Positions 62,606 to 64,000 of a stretch of 64,000 bases of DNA are shown here, piece by piece; the first letter of the stretch is position 1; every line of letters starts with the position of its first letter. The notes beneath the pieces were generated by a model. The model did no database searches. It saw only the letters and a program-made list of their open reading frames with translations, and was not told the origin of the DNA. This stretch comes from Locusta migratoria (lineage: Eukaryota; Arthropoda; Insecta; Orthoptera; Acrididae). Location: the NCBI GenBank assembly GCA_026315105.1, contig CM048746.1:351386548-351450547 (forward strand), given 5' to 3'. The translations under genes were made by a program, and so were the position numbers.

Positions 62606-64000
62606 ACCCTCGTATGTAAACGTTCGGGTCGGATCCGACCCGCCAGTTAGAAGAGTGCGCATGTCTCTTTCCTCCCTCCTCCAGGGCTACGTGGCCCCAG
62701 GTACCCTCCCAGGCAGTCATGACGCACGCTCCGCCCAGCCAACATCAGACTTAGGTGAGCGCCACATCTGTTTGTTTGCTGTATAAAGATAGATTTCCCG
62801 ATCCAGGGTTGGATCCGACCCATTGTTTATAGTATTGTCCCTCCTCGCTGGGTCGGATGTGACCCAGTGTTTATTATTGTGTTCCAGTCGTATATTGATT
62901 ATTATGTATAATATTGTTACATTATATTATATTGTCATATATTATTGTTCCAGAGTTCCATTTTCTGCAATCATGGCCAGTAGTACAAAAAATAATTTTA
63001 CACGAGATATGGGCTGAATGTAGACGACAGGAAGTAGAATCTGATGAGGAATTCAATCATGAAATTTCTGATATAGCCTCAGAATCTGATGATGGTATAC
63101 TTTCAAATAATGATTTTGAAAATGATGAGTTTGAATTGGATGAAGTAAATGATTTTTTAGTTGAAATCCTCAGCAACACGACGACAGAAATTTTGAAATT
63201 GGTAGAGATAGGGAGACTATATGGACAGATAAGCCTCTGATTTCACCATATTCACGAACACCTAGTTCAAATATTGTGACACATCTTCCAGGGCCAAAAG
63301 GCGAGGTTCGAGGAATCAAAGATGAAGTAAAGCTGTTTTCAAATTTCATCATGAAGGAAATTATAGAAAAAATCGTGAGTCACACTAATCAGTCCATTGA
63401 ACAGGCAAGGCTTAGATACAGTTCCCCAGAAGGATACACAGGAAATACAGCTGCAGATGAGCTCAAGGCCTTGATAGGACTTCTTTTTATGAGTGCAGTG
63501 CTAAAAAATTCCGGCTTGAATCCCAAAGACATGTTTTCTACTCTTTATGGTCCTCCAATTTTTCGGTACACCATGTCATTCGTAAGATCTTATTTCTTAC
63601 TTACACATATAAGATTTCCCGACATGTGATATATATAATTTCCTGATATGTGATATAAAGTCCTGATATGAGATATATAATTGCCTGATGTGTTACATAT
63701 AAGGTAAGAATATTTGATATGTTCCACATCTGTGATGAATAAGTTTCTCAATTCATGAATTTTATGTGATATACCTTCCTAAGTCAAAAAAGTTTACGTG
63801 CTATGAGTTTTCTTTAGTCTCTAATCTAAGTATATGTTTAGAAATGGCTAGAATATAATGCTGAAATAATTGTTTTTAAGTTATTTCATTAGTGTTTCTT
63901 CTTTTTTTCATTTTTTTTATAATGTCTTACTTTTTTTTATAATGTCTTGCTATGTTCCAAAAGACTGAAACATTTCTTTCAGGTGCCTTAGTCACTCCCA
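62606..64000 (+). mobile_element. piggyBac-like DNA transposon, 5' part, running off the window
   Basis: Starts CCCTCGTATGTAAACGTTCG next to TTAA (62602-62605). Subterminal region has three GGGTCGGATCCGACCC-like palindromes (62625-62641; 62806-62820, imperfect; 62849-62868, imperfect). Transposase pieces follow on the plus strand (62973-63629). From 63630 an AT-rich stretch with repeated CTGATATGTGATATA words follows. The right end is not in the window. Confidence 0.82.
63012..63629 (+). pseudogene. piggyBac-like transposase, N-terminal half, broken
   Basis: Acidic N-terminus (ESDEEFNHEISDIASESDDG and NDFENDEFELDEVNDF), a frameshift near 63200, then WTDKPLISPYSRTPSSN-like sequence, GEVRGIKDEVKLFSNFIMKE, TAADELKALIGLLFMSAVLK and GPPIFRYTMSFVRSYFLLTH-IRFPDM with a stop at 63627. 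This matches the start of the DDE_Tnp_1_7 domain of piggyBac transposases. The catalytic aspartates would lie beyond the stop and are not seen. The start codon region near 62973 (MASSTKNN) is out of frame. Confidence 0.82.

Noticed and set aside
44100..64000. The Nmdar2 exon upstream of exon A
   Set aside because: No GC-rich frame with S1-type sequence and a phase-0 donor was found; GC-rich patches at 49.1-49.3 and 56.2-56.4 kb do not encode it.

Overview
This is eukaryotic, insect-type DNA. The likeliest source is a large orthopteran genome such as a grasshopper or locust; that is inferred from the repeat families and the very long introns, not proven. The only host gene I can support is on the minus strand: three short, GC-rich exons of an NMDA-type glutamate receptor subunit 2 (Nmdar2/GluN2-like) at 44075-43892, 36271-36162 and 17981-17863. 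Their reading phases join exactly. They encode the end of ligand-binding lobe S1, transmembrane segment M1, and the M2 pore loop. The introns between them are 7,620 and 18,180 bp, and both outer introns run off the window (at least 17.8 kb and 19.9 kb), so everything else here is intronic.

The introns are packed with mobile elements. From the left: 0.6-7.3 kb is a nest in which a minus-strand jockey/CR1-like LINE is split by a plus-strand relative, each carrying a SINE. A decayed mariner-type transposase lies at 9.2-10.1 kb and a piggyBac-like element with TTAA ends at 10.57-12.83 kb. Another LINE (14.4-15.8 kb) and a Tc1-like element with inverted repeats (16.0-17.45 kb) follow. Between exons C and B are a palindromic mariner derivative (21.9-22.6 kb), a 792-bp foldback (26.0-26.8 kb), a 202-bp tandem repeat, a near full-length RTE-type LINE with its own target duplication (28.4-31.9 kb) broken by a SINE, an internally deleted mariner (32.1-32.8 kb), and a second Tc1 copy (34.0-35.3 kb). 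Upstream of exon B are LINE and Tc1 fragments, a Penelope-like retroelement tail (42.5-43.6 kb), a Tc1 element split by a LINE (44.5-46.5 kb), several palindromic elements, a 3.35-kb inverted-repeat element (56.6-60.0 kb), and the start of a second piggyBac-like element at the right edge.

Thirteen copies of one tRNA-derived SINE and five of a second family, plus four other tRNA-like SINE copies, are scattered throughout. Twelve of the first two families have target-site duplications that I could read directly.

The most interesting signal is a set of hammerhead-ribozyme-like motifs (core CTGANGA, one extra T, stem II, GAA, a short often palindromic stem III, then H). One sits downstream of a recognisable Penelope GIY-YIG endonuclease domain and has a 7-bp stem I and a 6-bp stem II. 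Others lie as outward-pointing inverted pairs near the ends of three palindromic elements. Penelope-like elements are known to carry hammerhead ribozymes. The inverted-pair layout and the constant extra core T deserve checking.
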